From NCBI RefSeq assembly GCF_016469335.1, contig NZ_CP059888.1, forward strand, positions 3,485,899 to 3,549,898: DNA of 64,000 bases, read 5' to 3'. Under the pieces are notes generated by a model. That model was not told the origin of the DNA, made no database searches, and saw only the letters and a program-made list of their open reading frames with translations. This DNA is from Flocculibacter collagenilyticus (lineage in GTDB: Bacteria > Pseudomonadota > Gammaproteobacteria > Enterobacterales > Alteromonadaceae). This document shows positions 17,616 to 26,904 of the stretch, piece by piece. The position numbers and the translations under genes were made by a program. Each line of letters begins with the position of its first letter. Position 1 is the first letter of the stretch.

Positions 17616-19211
17616 ATGAAAGCATCTCGTGCTACTAATAAGTGGGCAGCAAAAAGCAGCATATTGGCACTCGCCGTTTCTGCTAGCCTTCACGCCAGTG
17701 TATTGCCAGAACATCAAACTAAAAGCCAGTGGTTTACTGACGCACAAGCCAATATCAGCGAAAAGTTAACGTTAAATAATCAATTAAAAGCAAAAAACGT
17801 GATCTTGTTCGTGGGCGATGGCATGGGCATTTCAACGTTAACCTCTTCACGTATTTTGCAAGGACAACAAAACGGTCAGTCGGGTGAAGAAGGATATTTA
17901 AGCTTTGAAAAGTTTAACCATACTGCACTTGTTAAAACCTATAACGTGGATGCGCAAACACCTGACTCAGCAGGCACAATGACCGCCATGATGTCTGGTA
18001 TTAAAACCGACGTTGGCGTTATTGGGGTTGACGAAGATATTGAACGCGGCAATTGCGCTACTGTGGCTGGCAATGAGGTAGTTACCGCACTTGAGCTTGC
18101 AGAAATAAAAGGCCTTTCAACGGGGATTATTTCTACCGCTCGTATTACTCATGCCACTCCTGCGGCTACTTATGCAAAATCAGCAGATAGAAACTGGGAA
18201 GATGTCTCTGACATGCCAGAAGACGCCGTAAATGCAGGTTGTAAAGATATAGCCGACCAGCTTGTGAATTTTGAACGTAATTTAGAAAAGCGTTACGCAG
18301 GTACAGATGTAAACGGTATAGAAGTGGTTCTTGGTGGAGGGCGTCGTCACTTTTTACCAAAAGACGAAACCTTCAATAGTGCTGATGCCAGCAGTAGCGT
18401 TGAAGGTGACAGAACTGATGGTCGCGACTTAACCGCCGAGTGGCAACAACAATACCCGAGTGGTAAATATGTAACCGACCAAACCAGCTTTAACGCAATA
18501 GATACCAACACTACTAAGCATGTATTTGGTTTATTTAACGAGTCACACATGCAGTACGAAGCAGACCGCACCAATGACATTGCTGGCGAACCCTCGTTAA
18601 CCATGATGACGGAAAAAGCGATTGAGATATTAGACAATAACAATAAAGGCTTCTTTCTTATGGTGGAGTCAGGTCGTATTGACCATGGTCACCATGCTGG
18701 TAGCGCATATAACGCATTAACCGATACCATTGAACTCGCAAAAGCCGTAGAAAAAGCATATAGCATGACCAACCCTGAAGAAACGCTCATTATTGTCACG
18801 GCTGATCACGGACATGTGTTTACAATTGCAGGCTACCCAAAGCGCGGTAACCCTATTCTGGGCAAAGTGGTGGGGGTCGGTTCCACCGAAGCCAGTCTTG
18901 CATCAGACGGTAAACCTTATACTACATTAGGCTATGCGAATGGCCGCGGCATGATGTCATTAAGCACCACAAATGCTGATGACGGTTACGATAGTCCGGT
19001 CAATGCAGGTCGTAAAGACCTAACCGCCATTATCACAACAGACTCTGGCTTCCACCAAGAAGCACTTATCCCTAAAAGTTCTGAAACTCACTCTGGCGAA
19101 GATATTAGCTTACATGCCACAGGCCCTGGTGCGCAGCTTGCGCAAGGCGTAATAGAGCAAAATGTTGTGTTTCACATGATTAACCAAGCACTTGAGCTGA
19201 TTAAAGAATAA
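17616..19211 (+). CDS. Alkaline phosphatase (PhoA family), copy 1
   Basis: A 531-residue periplasmic alkaline phosphatase that hydrolyses phosphate monoesters. The ATG at 17616 begins a signal peptide (to LHA-S near residue 27) and has a GAGGAAAG site; a longer frame from 17556 lacks one. Catalytic features: metal site FVGDGMGIS, serine nucleophile in TPDSAGTMTAMMSG, ligands in ESGRIDHGHHAGSA and TADHGH, and the late ETHSGED. All the usual Zn/Mg ligands appear present. It is followed after 14 bases by a close paralogue, so the pair is one operon, probably driven by the Pho box upstream. Confidence 0.92.
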   Translation: MKASRATNKWAAKSSILALAVSASLHASVLPEHQTKSQWFTDAQANISEKLTLNNQLKAKNVILFVGDGMGISTLTSSRILQGQQNGQSGEEGYLSFEKFNHTALVKTYNVDAQTPDSAGTMTAMMSGIKTDVGVIGVDEDIERGNCATVAGNEVVTALELAEIKGLSTGIISTARITHATPAATYAKSADRNWEDVSDMPEDAVNAGCKDIADQLVNFERNLEKRYAGTDVNGIEVVLGGGRRHFLPKDETFNSADASSSVEGDRTDGRDLTAEWQQQYPSGKYVTDQTSFNAIDTNTTKHVFGLFNESHMQYEADRTNDIAGEPSLTMMTEKAIEILDNNNKGFFLMVESGRIDHGHHAGSAYNALTDTIELAKAVEKAYSMTNPEETLIIVTADHGHVFTIAGYPKRGNPILGKVVGVGSTEASLASDGKPYTTLGYANGRGMMSLSTTNADDGYDSPVNAGRKDLTAIITTDSGFHQEALIPKSSETHSGEDISLHATGPGAQLAQGVIEQNVVFHMINQALELIKE

Positions 19212-19225
19212 GAAGGAAAAAAGCG

Positions 19226-21151
19226 ATGAACAAAATTAGATTAAGTGCGATTGCATTAGCTGTAATGGGATTAAGCGCGTGCGGTAGCGACGGCGACGAC
19301 GGCCAAACTGGTGCCAATGGCGTAGATGGCAGCGACGGTAAAAACAGTATTGTTACGCAAACGGTTTTACAACAAGGTAACGCACATTGCCCTAACTCTG
19401 GCGTAAAGGTGGACTCTGGATTAGACAGCAATGCAAATGGCCAACTGGATGAGACTGAAATTCAAGCTACTAACTATGTATGTGAAGCTGGCGTTACCGA
19501 GGTAACCAACACTCAAATTGCAACCAGTTTGAATAACGATTGGTTTAAAGCAGGCCAACAAACGATAACCCACGCGAAAAGCACGTGGCAAAATGCCGTG
19601 AGTGCCGCTGCTGGTGCAAAAGCAATGAGCAATAATAATGCACGTATTGTAACGCTAAGTGGTGATGCTAATGCGCAAGCGGCACAACTTACTGAACTGA
19701 AACAACAAGCCAAAAATATTATCTTATTTGTTGGTGATGGTATGGGTATTTCAACAGTAACAGCAGCGCGCATTCTTGACGGACAAAATAAAGGTAAAAT
19801 GGGTGAAGAGCATCAGCTCAGCTTCGAACAATTTCCCTTTGCAGGCTTAGCTAAAACCTATAATGTCGACGCACAAACACCAGACTCAGCAGGCACAATG
19901 ACAGCAATGATGAGTGGAGTAAAAACAGATGTTGGCGTAATTGGCATTAATGAAAATATTGAACGTGGCAATTGCGCCACACAGTCAGGCAACGAATTAG
20001 TTACGGCACTCGAACTTGCTGAAATTGCAGGTAAATCAACCGGAATTATTTCAACGGCCCGCATTACGCATGCAACTCCAGCTGCAACGTATGCCAAATC
20101 TCCCGATCGCAATTGGGAAGACGTATCCGACATGCCGCAAAGTGCAATTGATGCCGGCTGTACTGACATTGCTACTCAATTAATTGAATTTGAACAGCAC
20201 TTAGAGTCACGTTATAGCGATATCGATGTTGACGGTATTGACGTTGTTATGGGGGGTGGTCGTCGTCACTTTTTACCAAAAGATCCTGCGTTTAATAGCC
20301 CAGATGCCAATAGCGCGACCGAAGGAGACAGAACCGATAACCGTAACTTAATTACCGAATGGCAAACAGCTTACCCTCAAGGTCATTACGTATACGACGA
20401 AGCGGGTTTCAACGCCATCAACCCTGACAGCACCAATAAACTATTCGGTTTATTCAACGAGTCGCACATGCAATACGCGGCAGACCGCAAAAACGATATT
20501 GCAGGTGAGCCATCACTTACCGCGATGACAGAAAAAGCAATTAAGATACTGGATAATAACGACCAAGGCTTTTTCTTAATGGTGGAGTCAGGCCGTATCG
20601 ACCATTCACATCATGCTGGCAGTGCATATGGCGCTTTAACGGATACCATAGAATTTGCCAACGCCGTTGCCAAAGCAGATAGCATGACCGACGATGACGA
20701 CACGTTAATTGTAGTAACAGCTGATCATGGCCATGTATTTACTATTGCTGGTTACCCAAAACGTGGTAATCCCATCTTAGGCAAGGTTGTAAATGTTGGT
20801 AAAGATGAACCTGCGCTTGCTGAAGACGGCATGCCATATACCACGTTAGGGTATACAAACGGCCGTGGCTTTATGGACTTAGGTGATGAAACAAATGCAG
20901 ACGCCAGTTACGACCACGATATTAACACCGGACGTAAAGATTTAACCAACGTGGATACCACCGCAACCGGATTTCACCAAGAGGCACTGATCCCAAAAAG
21001 CTCAGAAACTCACTCTGGTGAAGATGTAGGGATTTTTGCTAAAGGCCCCGGAGCATTCCTAGTGAATGGCACCAACGAGCAAAGCATTATCTTTCATGTG
21101 ATGGATAAAGCCGCAAACTTAGTGCAGCAGGCAAATAGCCAGTTAAATTAA
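19226..21151 (+). CDS. Alkaline phosphatase lipoprotein with N-terminal DUF7151-like domain, copy 2
   Basis: A 641-residue paralogue of the preceding phosphatase. Unlike copy 1 it is a lipoprotein (lipobox LSAC, Cys19). A Gly/Asp-rich stretch (GSDGDDGQTGANGVDG) leads into a small Cys-containing domain (about 45-95) with the Ca-loop-like DSNANGQLDETE at 67-78 and NYVCEAG, resembling DUF7151. The phosphatase core starts near 165 (FVGDGMGISTVT) and keeps the serine motif TPDSAGTMTAMMSG, ESGRIDHSHHAGSA, TADHGH and ETHSGED. One paralogue is therefore soluble and the other membrane-anchored, made from one transcript. An intrinsic terminator follows. Confidence 0.92.
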   Translation: MNKIRLSAIALAVMGLSACGSDGDDGQTGANGVDGSDGKNSIVTQTVLQQGNAHCPNSGVKVDSGLDSNANGQLDETEIQATNYVCEAGVTEVTNTQIATSLNNDWFKAGQQTITHAKSTWQNAVSAAAGAKAMSNNNARIVTLSGDANAQAAQLTELKQQAKNIILFVGDGMGISTVTAARILDGQNKGKMGEEHQLSFEQFPFAGLAKTYNVDAQTPDSAGTMTAMMSGVKTDVGVIGINENIERGNCATQSGNELVTALELAEIAGKSTGIISTARITHATPAATYAKSPDRNWEDVSDMPQSAIDAGCTDIATQLIEFEQHLESRYSDIDVDGIDVVMGGGRRHFLPKDPAFNSPDANSATEGDRTDNRNLITEWQTAYPQGHYVYDEAGFNAINPDSTNKLFGLFNESHMQYAADRKNDIAGEPSLTAMTEKAIKILDNNDQGFFLMVESGRIDHSHHAGSAYGALTDTIEFANAVAKADSMTDDDDTLIVVTADHGHVFTIAGYPKRGNPILGKVVNVGKDEPALAEDGMPYTTLGYTNGRGFMDLGDETNADASYDHDINTGRKDLTNVDTTATGFHQEALIPKSSETHSGEDVGIFAKGPGAFLVNGTNEQSIIFHVMDKAANLVQQANSQLN

Positions 21152-21207
21152 ACGCAATTTAACGCCTATAGCCCTGTGCATATGGGTAGCACCAAAAATA
21201 TCCCCCG

Positions 21208-21242
21208 TTGCAGCTAACTGACTCGTTTAGCTGCAATTTTTT
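21208..21242 (+). terminator. Intrinsic terminator after the phosphatase pair
   Basis: Perfect 10-bp stem (TTGCAGCTAA and TTAGCTGCAA) followed by six U residues. It separates the phosphatase operon from the next gene. Confidence 0.9.
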
Positions 21243-21273
21243 AGTTTAACGTTCTTATACGCGGCGTATTACT

Positions 21274-22083
21274 ATGCTTACAACCTCTAAAAAAAATAAA
21301 CCAACCCAAGTGTTAGTGTTAATCATTGCATGTGCGAGCATGCTAAGCAGTTACAGCTTTGCCGCATTGGATAACGAAACAGCGCTTAACTGTGCCATTA
21401 ATCCTGCGCAATTAACTGCAACGTATACTATTCAATCAACATCAACGCACCACCATAAACCAGCTAAATCCAACACTAATCGCACGTTAGTTTTGTGGCG
21501 ACATAATAATGTTGTCGCACATCAATACCCTGAAACGGCTATCACTGAATCGTGGCAGCTACTTAAACACACATCTGCAAACACGCAACTGGTTAAGCCG
21601 GTACGATATTTTGATCAGCACGAGCGCGCCATTGAATACCAGCCTGGTGAAACCTTGCATGGCAAAAAAGAAAAAAACTGGCACTATCGGCAACAACTCG
21701 TTTCGCCTTCATTACTACAACAAATGACGCTGGTTAAATCGGCGGGAATAGGCTGCGATTTACAGCAAACTTATACACTCACTCAACCTCATCATTCCAT
21801 TACACTGGTTTGGCAGCCTGCACTTAAATTATTAGTCGGCTATAAAGTGTCTACCCCTCATTATCGTGAAGAATGGCAACTTGTTAGTGTATCAAGTGAG
21901 AAAAAAACGATTAGCGCCTTTTTCAATCAGTTAGATCACTACCAAACCACCGACTACGCAGACATCGGTGACGATCATACCGATCCGTTTCTAACCAACA
22001 TGGTTAATTTAGGCTTTATTGAAGCAGGTGCATCAGGTTTTTATCGTGCCGATGGACAAGCCATTTCAGACCACCGTCATTAG
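21274..22083 (+). CDS. Hypothetical periplasmic protein downstream of the phosphatases
   Basis: A 269-residue protein with a signal peptide (cleavage near FAA-LD at residue 30). The mature part looks like a beta-rich domain, with two cysteines (ALNCAIN and GIGCDLQ) likely to pair in the periplasm, and ends in a His-rich tail (SDHRH). No family recognised. It starts 32 bases after a strong terminator, so it probably has its own promoter. It may serve the phosphatases, but only position suggests this. The ATG at 21274 lacks a strong ribosome site. Confidence 0.6.
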   Translation: MLTTSKKNKPTQVLVLIIACASMLSSYSFAALDNETALNCAINPAQLTATYTIQSTSTHHHKPAKSNTNRTLVLWRHNNVVAHQYPETAITESWQLLKHTSANTQLVKPVRYFDQHERAIEYQPGETLHGKKEKNWHYRQQLVSPSLLQQMTLVKSAGIGCDLQQTYTLTQPHHSITLVWQPALKLLVGYKVSTPHYREEWQLVSVSSEKKTISAFFNQLDHYQTTDYADIGDDHTDPFLTNMVNLGFIEAGASGFYRADGQAISDHRH

Positions 22084-22270
22084 TCTGTACAGCTTATGAA
22101 TACAGGTGGTCGAACGAGTGATGACATTGACAGGTATGCACAAGAAAAATAAAATTGTGCGGCTTGTTTCTGAGCAATAATAATAAATATCCTTCTTATT
22201 TAAGTGCCGGTAGTACTATTGGCGCTTTCCCTCAAGTCGGATCCTACAAAAATAACATTGAGGTGTAGTA

Positions 22271-22792
22271 ATGTTGAAATACGTAGCAGGTAGCCTACTT
22301 GGCCTTACCCTTTTACACGCGCCAACTACTCAAGCAGAGTTGTACGGTACAATACAATTAAACGATAAAATTGAAAGCTGTACCAAAATCAGAAATCAAT
22401 CTAAAAAATACTATGACAACCGACAAAATGTCTCTACTCATCAACCTGCTGTGATTGCTTACTGTAATGCAGGTGCTTACTCAGTGGACCACACTAGGTT
22501 AGAAATTTGGAGAAAAGACGGTAAAGCAAACGGTGACGGCTGGTGGAATAAAATTTACAACAAGCGTGTTACTGGAAATGTGAACAACGATAAAGGATTA
22601 TACTGGAGCGGCATGTTGTTCCAAAAAAATGAAGAGTACAAAATCAAGCTAACTTACAAAATTGCTTCAGGTGAAAAGAAAACCTGTACGAAATTTGTAG
22701 ATAGTGCGCAAAGCGGCATGTTGTGGCAAGCATTTAGTACTGGTACAACAACCAAATACAACAAATGTAGAACAATTAAGTTCGAAAGCTAA
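22271..22792 (+). CDS. Small secreted cysteine-containing protein
   Basis: A 173-residue protein with a signal peptide (LKYVAGSLLGLTLLHAPTTQA, cut before ELYG). The mature chain is basic, rich in Lys, Tyr, Trp and Asn, with four cysteines (near 37, 66, 138 and 166) that could form two disulfides. The ribosome site GAGGTG is good. Nothing catalytic is recognised. It is monocistronic: about 190 bases separate it from the previous gene, and a strong terminator follows. A small secreted effector or inhibitor is possible, but the sequence does not decide. Confidence 0.6.
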   Translation: MLKYVAGSLLGLTLLHAPTTQAELYGTIQLNDKIESCTKIRNQSKKYYDNRQNVSTHQPAVIAYCNAGAYSVDHTRLEIWRKDGKANGDGWWNKIYNKRVTGNVNNDKGLYWSGMLFQKNEEYKIKLTYKIASGEKKTCTKFVDSAQSGMLWQAFSTGTTTKYNKCRTIKFES

Positions 22793-22810
22793 CAGTAGGT
22801 TTTTGCTATT

Positions 22811-22852
22811 AAGCCAGTAGCGATTAACTCATTCACTACTGGCTTATTTTAT
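22811..22852 (+). terminator. Intrinsic terminator after the small secreted protein
   Basis: AAGCCAGTAG (22811-22820) pairs perfectly with CTACTGGCTT (22836-22845), followed by ATTTTATT. Clear terminator 20 bases after the stop codon. Confidence 0.88.
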
Positions 22853-22920
22853 TAATAATTTATATATTGCAGGCATCGCCCATGATTTACTGACATTAGC
22901 TATATTAACTTAGGACGCTG

Positions 22921-23742
22921 TTGAAGATGAAAAACAATGCAATTTTGATCAATGTAATTATCGCGATCAGCTTTTTTGCAGGTGGTTGGTTTCTATCAAA
23001 GGCTATACATTTAAACGCGCCCTCTCCCGCTGAGTCAGTCACCCCAATATTACATTCACAAAACAACGCCAATGCCAATCGTACTTATACGCATAAGCAA
23101 CCCACGCCTTATACCTCCTCTGAAGTCATAAACACAGCGCAGCAACCACTTTCTAGCAATTTAACCATCAATAACGACCAAGTAAGTGAACATGCCGAAA
23201 TAGCACTGGAAGCTAACGAACGCATGTCCGATATTTTGTCATTAGTGGCAGCGCTGAATATTGAGCTAGATAAGAACGATTTATCTGAACAGTTAGAAAG
23301 CGGGCAATTAGCACTGCAAATTGAAGATAACCTTCGCTATTTGAACGCAACTGATGAAGCGCGTTTATCATTAATCATTGAATACTTCGATAAATTAGGC
23401 GAACACGTGACTGCAGATTTTGTTGCAGATTTACTGTTTGAAGCGGAAATGAAATCACCTGAGAATCAAGCAAAGCTACTGCGAGTGTTGAGCGGCTACT
23501 CCACACAAAATGTTGAAACAGGCAATCAGCAAATGCTCGATGCTACCGTAAATGGTATCGCTACGCTAAAAACCAGTGATGACGAAGCGGTGCGATATAA
23601 TGCCTTAATAGTGTTAGATTCTGCGGTTGATGATATAAGTACATTAAAAGCTCAACTGACGCCTTTTTTAAATGACCCTTCTGAGCGTATCCGTAATGAA
23701 GCAAGAAGAATAATGGCGGATATCAGCGTGACTGAGCCTTAG
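22921..23742 (+). CDS. Membrane-anchored protein with HEAT-like C-terminus
   Basis: A 273-residue protein with one N-terminal membrane segment (about 8-25, ILINVIIAISFFAGGWFL) and a low-complexity linker (residues 30-85). A helical periplasmic domain follows, whose end (NDPSERIRNEARRIMADI) resembles a HEAT-type repeat. I recognise no enzyme motif. The start is uncertain: TTG at 22921 fits an AGGA site 5 bases upstream, while ATG at 22927 is the more usual codon and gives a 271-residue protein. The last 4 bases overlap the convergent gene at 23739-24494. Confidence 0.55.
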   Translation: MKMKNNAILINVIIAISFFAGGWFLSKAIHLNAPSPAESVTPILHSQNNANANRTYTHKQPTPYTSSEVINTAQQPLSSNLTINNDQVSEHAEIALEANERMSDILSLVAALNIELDKNDLSEQLESGQLALQIEDNLRYLNATDEARLSLIIEYFDKLGEHVTADFVADLLFEAEMKSPENQAKLLRVLSGYSTQNVETGNQQMLDATVNGIATLKTSDDEAVRYNALIVLDSAVDDISTLKAQLTPFLNDPSERIRNEARRIMADISVTEP

Positions 23743-24494
23743 TTGTCAGATAAGCCAAACTTCTTTAAAATTTTACTTACTTCGCCCTTCTCATACAGTG
23801 ATTTTAGCCCTGCATTAAATGCATCTACTTTTTGTTGTGCGTGTTTTGTTTTCTTTGAAATCGCCAAATGTTGATTAATAAAGCCCACTGGTGGCTCTAT
23901 CCATTCAAGTTCGTTAACGTGATCTGGATGCTCCTTTGTCAGTATTTCCATACCTACATTTTTGTCAATAAGTGCAAGATCAATTCTCTTCTTTAACAAC
24001 TTGGCAATATTGTGCTCAACTCTTACCGCTTCATCTAAAATGAAATGTTTTTCATTAAACTCATGTGGATAAGAATAACCTCGTACAACACCAATTCTTA
24101 ACCCAATTAAGTCGCCGTACGATTCAAATGAATAGTCAGAATCTTTGTGTTTATAAAAGCCTAGTGTACTTGGGGGAATGGGCAGAGTGTCAGAAAATAA
24201 AAACCATTGCTCTCTTTCTTTTCTGTACCACAGGCTAAATAAGCCATCATAATTGCCCTTTTCAACCTCTGTTAACTGCCGCTTCCATACGGGTATATTA
24301 ACTAGCTTCGTTTGATAACCAGACTCGGCAAACGCTTTTACAACGATTTCACTCAATGGCCCTTTATCTTCCATTTCTTTACCGTAGTACGGAGCATAAT
24401 TACCGTATGCCAAAATCACCCTCTTGCTTTCGCCTTGTACAGAAAGTGAGAGTATCGCAATCATCAAAACACCGAGGAAGGTTAAGTATTTCAT
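23739..24494 (-). CDS. Periplasmic solute-binding protein, family 3 type (orphan)
   Basis: A 251-residue secreted protein with a signal peptide (cut near VQGE at residues 19-22) and the two-lobed fold expected of SBP_bac_3 proteins. Visible family features are LAYGNYAPYYGKEM, the GNYDGLFSLWYRKERE stretch, LIGLRIGVVRGYSY and IDLALIDKNVG. No permease or ATPase gene is near, so it may act as a sensor-linked or stand-alone binding protein, like many Alteromonadales orphans. The ligand cannot be told. Its 3' end overlaps the convergent gene by 4 bases. Confidence 0.78.
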   Translation of the reverse strand: MKYLTFLGVLMIAILSLSVQGESKRVILAYGNYAPYYGKEMEDKGPLSEIVVKAFAESGYQTKLVNIPVWKRQLTEVEKGNYDGLFSLWYRKEREQWFLFSDTLPIPPSTLGFYKHKDSDYSFESYGDLIGLRIGVVRGYSYPHEFNEKHFILDEAVRVEHNIAKLLKKRIDLALIDKNVGMEILTKEHPDHVNELEWIEPPVGFINQHLAISKKTKHAQQKVDAFNAGLKSLYEKGEVSKILKKFGLSDN

Positions 24495-24582
24495 TGGATT
24501 AGCTCATAATTTAATAATGAAATTATTGCCTACTTAGGCACAACTTATATAGGTAAGTATAGTGATATATTTGAAGATAGAT

Positions 24583-24614
24583 AAAAAACCCTCAACCTTG
24601 ATATAAGGTTGAGG
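24583..24614 (-). terminator. Terminator after panP
   Basis: CCTCAACCTT and AAGGTTGAGG (24590-24614) form a perfect 10-bp stem with a 5-base loop. On the minus strand it ends with six U residues. It lies 85 bases after the panP stop codon. Confidence 0.9.
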
Positions 24615-24699
24615 AGCAATAACGCTAATGCAGTAGCCAGCTCAAACTCACCTCTAGTTGGCAGATTCATGCAACGTGACGTGCATTTATCATTAAAAC

Positions 24700-26355
24700 T
24701 TAATGGTTAGCAGACGTTTGTGACACTTTAATGCGCTTTAAAATTTTAGGTAGGAAACGCGTGTCCTGTTGCGCCAACTCTACTTGCTCAGCAAGTACGC
24801 TTTGTAAAATCGCTTCGCTTGTTAACGGGTTGGCCAATACAACGCGAAACACGATTAATTTCTGGCGGTCGTATGTTTCTGGCGTTAAACGAGTACGAGA
24901 TACAAACGACTTACCACTTTCACGCTGCTTCTTTTGAATAAACTTAGTTAACCCGTTGAGCCACTCATTGATTTGATGTCTATCTTTATCACCACATTGC
25001 GCAAGATACGCTTGCACGTCTTGTGGCACGTATCGATACGTTAACAAACAAAGTTCAGGCTTCGTGATTAATTCAAAATGTGAGTGATGAGTAATTAACT
25101 TGGCAAAATAATGCGCCTTTTCAATACTAATATTGATTAGCATGTCATAGCCATCACGGCCAATAATTTGAAGGCAAGAATTAACCAACATAGCCATACC
25201 TGGACGACTACCTTCCAATGTATGACTACCTAAATCTTTTGAGCCTTTACGAAGAATATATTCCGCATGATGCTCTATCGCATCAGCCGACCCTGGACTT
25301 TTAAATACCACAATGCCTGCGCCCATTGGTACATACATTTGCTTATGCGCATCTATCGTAATGGAGTCGGCACGCTCAATACCCGCTAATAACGAACGGT
25401 ATTTTTCTGAAAATAGCGTGGCACCGCCCCATGCAGCGTCAACATGAAAATGACATTGATGTTGCTCCGCCAAATCAGCTAATTCATGCAGTGGATCAAT
25501 ATTACCTGTTTCAGTTGTGCCCGCCACACCAATAATAGAAAGCACTTTAATATTTTGTGACTCAAGGTACTCAATTTGTTGTGCCATTAAGTCAACACGA
25601 ACTTTATTGTTTTCATCGGTAGGTATCGCAATCACCGAATCTCGTCCTATTCCTAGCAGATCTGCCGCTTTGCCTAGGGAGTAGTGACCGCGTTCTGATA
25701 CCAGTATTGCTAAGCCTTCATAACCATAATGCTTCATGGCTCTGAAAATCCCTTCTTTTGCCACACCTTTAAACGCACCTTGTGCTTTTAATAAGCGGTT
25801 TCGTGCAATCCATAACGCAGTAATGTTGGCTACAGTTCCACCAGAACAAAAGGCACCAAGAGTATGATTAGCACTGTGCATCCATTGGGTGTAAAAGCTA
25901 TCATCGTTGTTAAACACTAACCGATGCATCATACCTACCACTTGGCGCTCTAGCGGTGTGAATGCTTTAGAGGTTTCTATTTTTACCAAGTTTTGATTGA
26001 GTCCCACCATCATTTTAGAAAGCGGTAATAAGAAATAAGGCAAGGCCGATGTCATGTGCCCAATAAAACTAGGTGAGGAAGTATGAACCGAGTGAGCCAC
26101 CAGCTTTTTCATCAGATCATGAGCATGATCCGAAACAAAGGCTGGAGATTGAGGAATTTGCGAGTCACTAAAGTCTTTTTCAATTTCGCTAAGCGGCTTT
26201 TCAACAGCTACGATATTTTCTCGCAAAAACCCATCAAGGTTTTGCGAGATTTCCTGCTCTATGCGGCCCAAAGTTGAATCAGGCGCTTCAGGAATAGTAA
26301 AAATTCTTAATAGTGCTTCATCAGAAGCAACCGCTAAACGTTTATGATCAGACAT
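24700..26355 (-). CDS. panP: PLP-dependent aspartate 1-decarboxylase PanP
   Basis: A 551-residue group-II PLP decarboxylase. The length, N-terminal extension and sequence fit PanP, which makes beta-alanine from aspartate for pantothenate and CoA in Vibrio and relatives that lack PanD. Visible: SPSFIGHMTSALPYFLLP, the FCSGGTVANITALW cofactor site, HVDAAWGGATLFS with the PLP aspartate, and the Schiff-base lysine in TIDAHKQMYVPMG. Related glutamate or tyrosine decarboxylases share these motifs, so substrate is inferred from overall similarity. A 33-residue ORF lies 152 bases upstream on the same strand. A strong terminator follows. Confidence 0.85.
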   Translation of the reverse strand: MSDHKRLAVASDEALLRIFTIPEAPDSTLGRIEQEISQNLDGFLRENIVAVEKPLSEIEKDFSDSQIPQSPAFVSDHAHDLMKKLVAHSVHTSSPSFIGHMTSALPYFLLPLSKMMVGLNQNLVKIETSKAFTPLERQVVGMMHRLVFNNDDSFYTQWMHSANHTLGAFCSGGTVANITALWIARNRLLKAQGAFKGVAKEGIFRAMKHYGYEGLAILVSERGHYSLGKAADLLGIGRDSVIAIPTDENNKVRVDLMAQQIEYLESQNIKVLSIIGVAGTTETGNIDPLHELADLAEQHQCHFHVDAAWGGATLFSEKYRSLLAGIERADSITIDAHKQMYVPMGAGIVVFKSPGSADAIEHHAEYILRKGSKDLGSHTLEGSRPGMAMLVNSCLQIIGRDGYDMLINISIEKAHYFAKLITHHSHFELITKPELCLLTYRYVPQDVQAYLAQCGDKDRHQINEWLNGLTKFIQKKQRESGKSFVSRTRLTPETYDRQKLIVFRVVLANPLTSEAILQSVLAEQVELAQQDTRFLPKILKRIKVSQTSANH

Positions 26356-26372
26356 ACTGGTTACAAATAATA

Positions 26373-26393
26373 CTGATTTCGATTAAAAATCAG
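26373..26393 (-). promoter_or_regulatory. Small hairpin in the panP leader
   Basis: CTGATTT and AAATCAG form a 7-bp stem with a 7-base loop about 18 bases before the panP start codon. It could influence translation, but it is short and AT-rich. Confidence 0.25.
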
Positions 26394-26507
26394 CCAAAAA
26401 GTGACTAAAATACAAAGGTAGCACACTTTACTTGAAGAAGTGGTTGCCTGCAAATTTATGCCAGCATAGACGGCATGCATATAACGAATATTGATCGTTC
26501 ATTAGCA

Positions 26508-26609
26508 TTACATGGTTGAGGCTACATACATTAATATCGCCTGTAAAATAGCGACAACCGACAAACCGGTAGAGACAACAAACACTTTAACTTGGCTAAT
26601 TGATTTCAT
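26508..26609 (-). CDS. 33-residue membrane ORF upstream of panP
   Basis: A short ORF reading MKSISQVKVFVVST, then a hydrophobic stretch (about 8-29), ending MYVASTM. It has an AAGGA ribosome site 6 bases before the ATG at 26609 and a TAA stop at 26508-26510. The chain has a basic N-terminus and one probable membrane helix. It lies upstream of panP on the same strand, with 152 bases between. No family recognised. The ribosome site and the amphipathic/hydrophobic pattern support translation, but chance cannot be excluded for an ORF this small. Confidence 0.5.
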   Translation of the reverse strand: MKSISQVKVFVVSTGLSVVAILQAILMYVASTM

Positions 26610-26904
26610 GATGGTTCCTTTCACCTATTCATAATCTTATTTTTGGCCTGACGCATTCAGACTGGTGACAATAAAGCACATACAATGCCAAAACCTATAT
26701 CATTGTTTATATTGAAATTTTTATATTTAGTATTAGTATTATGACGCAGAGAAACTGGAAGTTAGTATTTTTAACCACTATTTTTGTCTTTTTGACCAAT
26801 GATTTATGAATAACGTGCAGCGGCTTTCTAGGTTGTCGAATGGCGAGTTCTCTGGCATGCTCAATGCGCTAATGTTTGAATAAAAAATATAATAAGGCAT
26901 TAAG

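Noticed and set aside
22215-22260. GCGCTTTCCCTCAAGTCGGAT segment resembling half of a REP element
   Set aside because: The other half of the palindrome is missing and the match is short.
26683-26742. 19-codon hydrophobic frame (MPKPISLF...) between panP and the GGDEF/EAL gene
   Set aside because: No ribosome site and very short; likely chance in AT-rich DNA.
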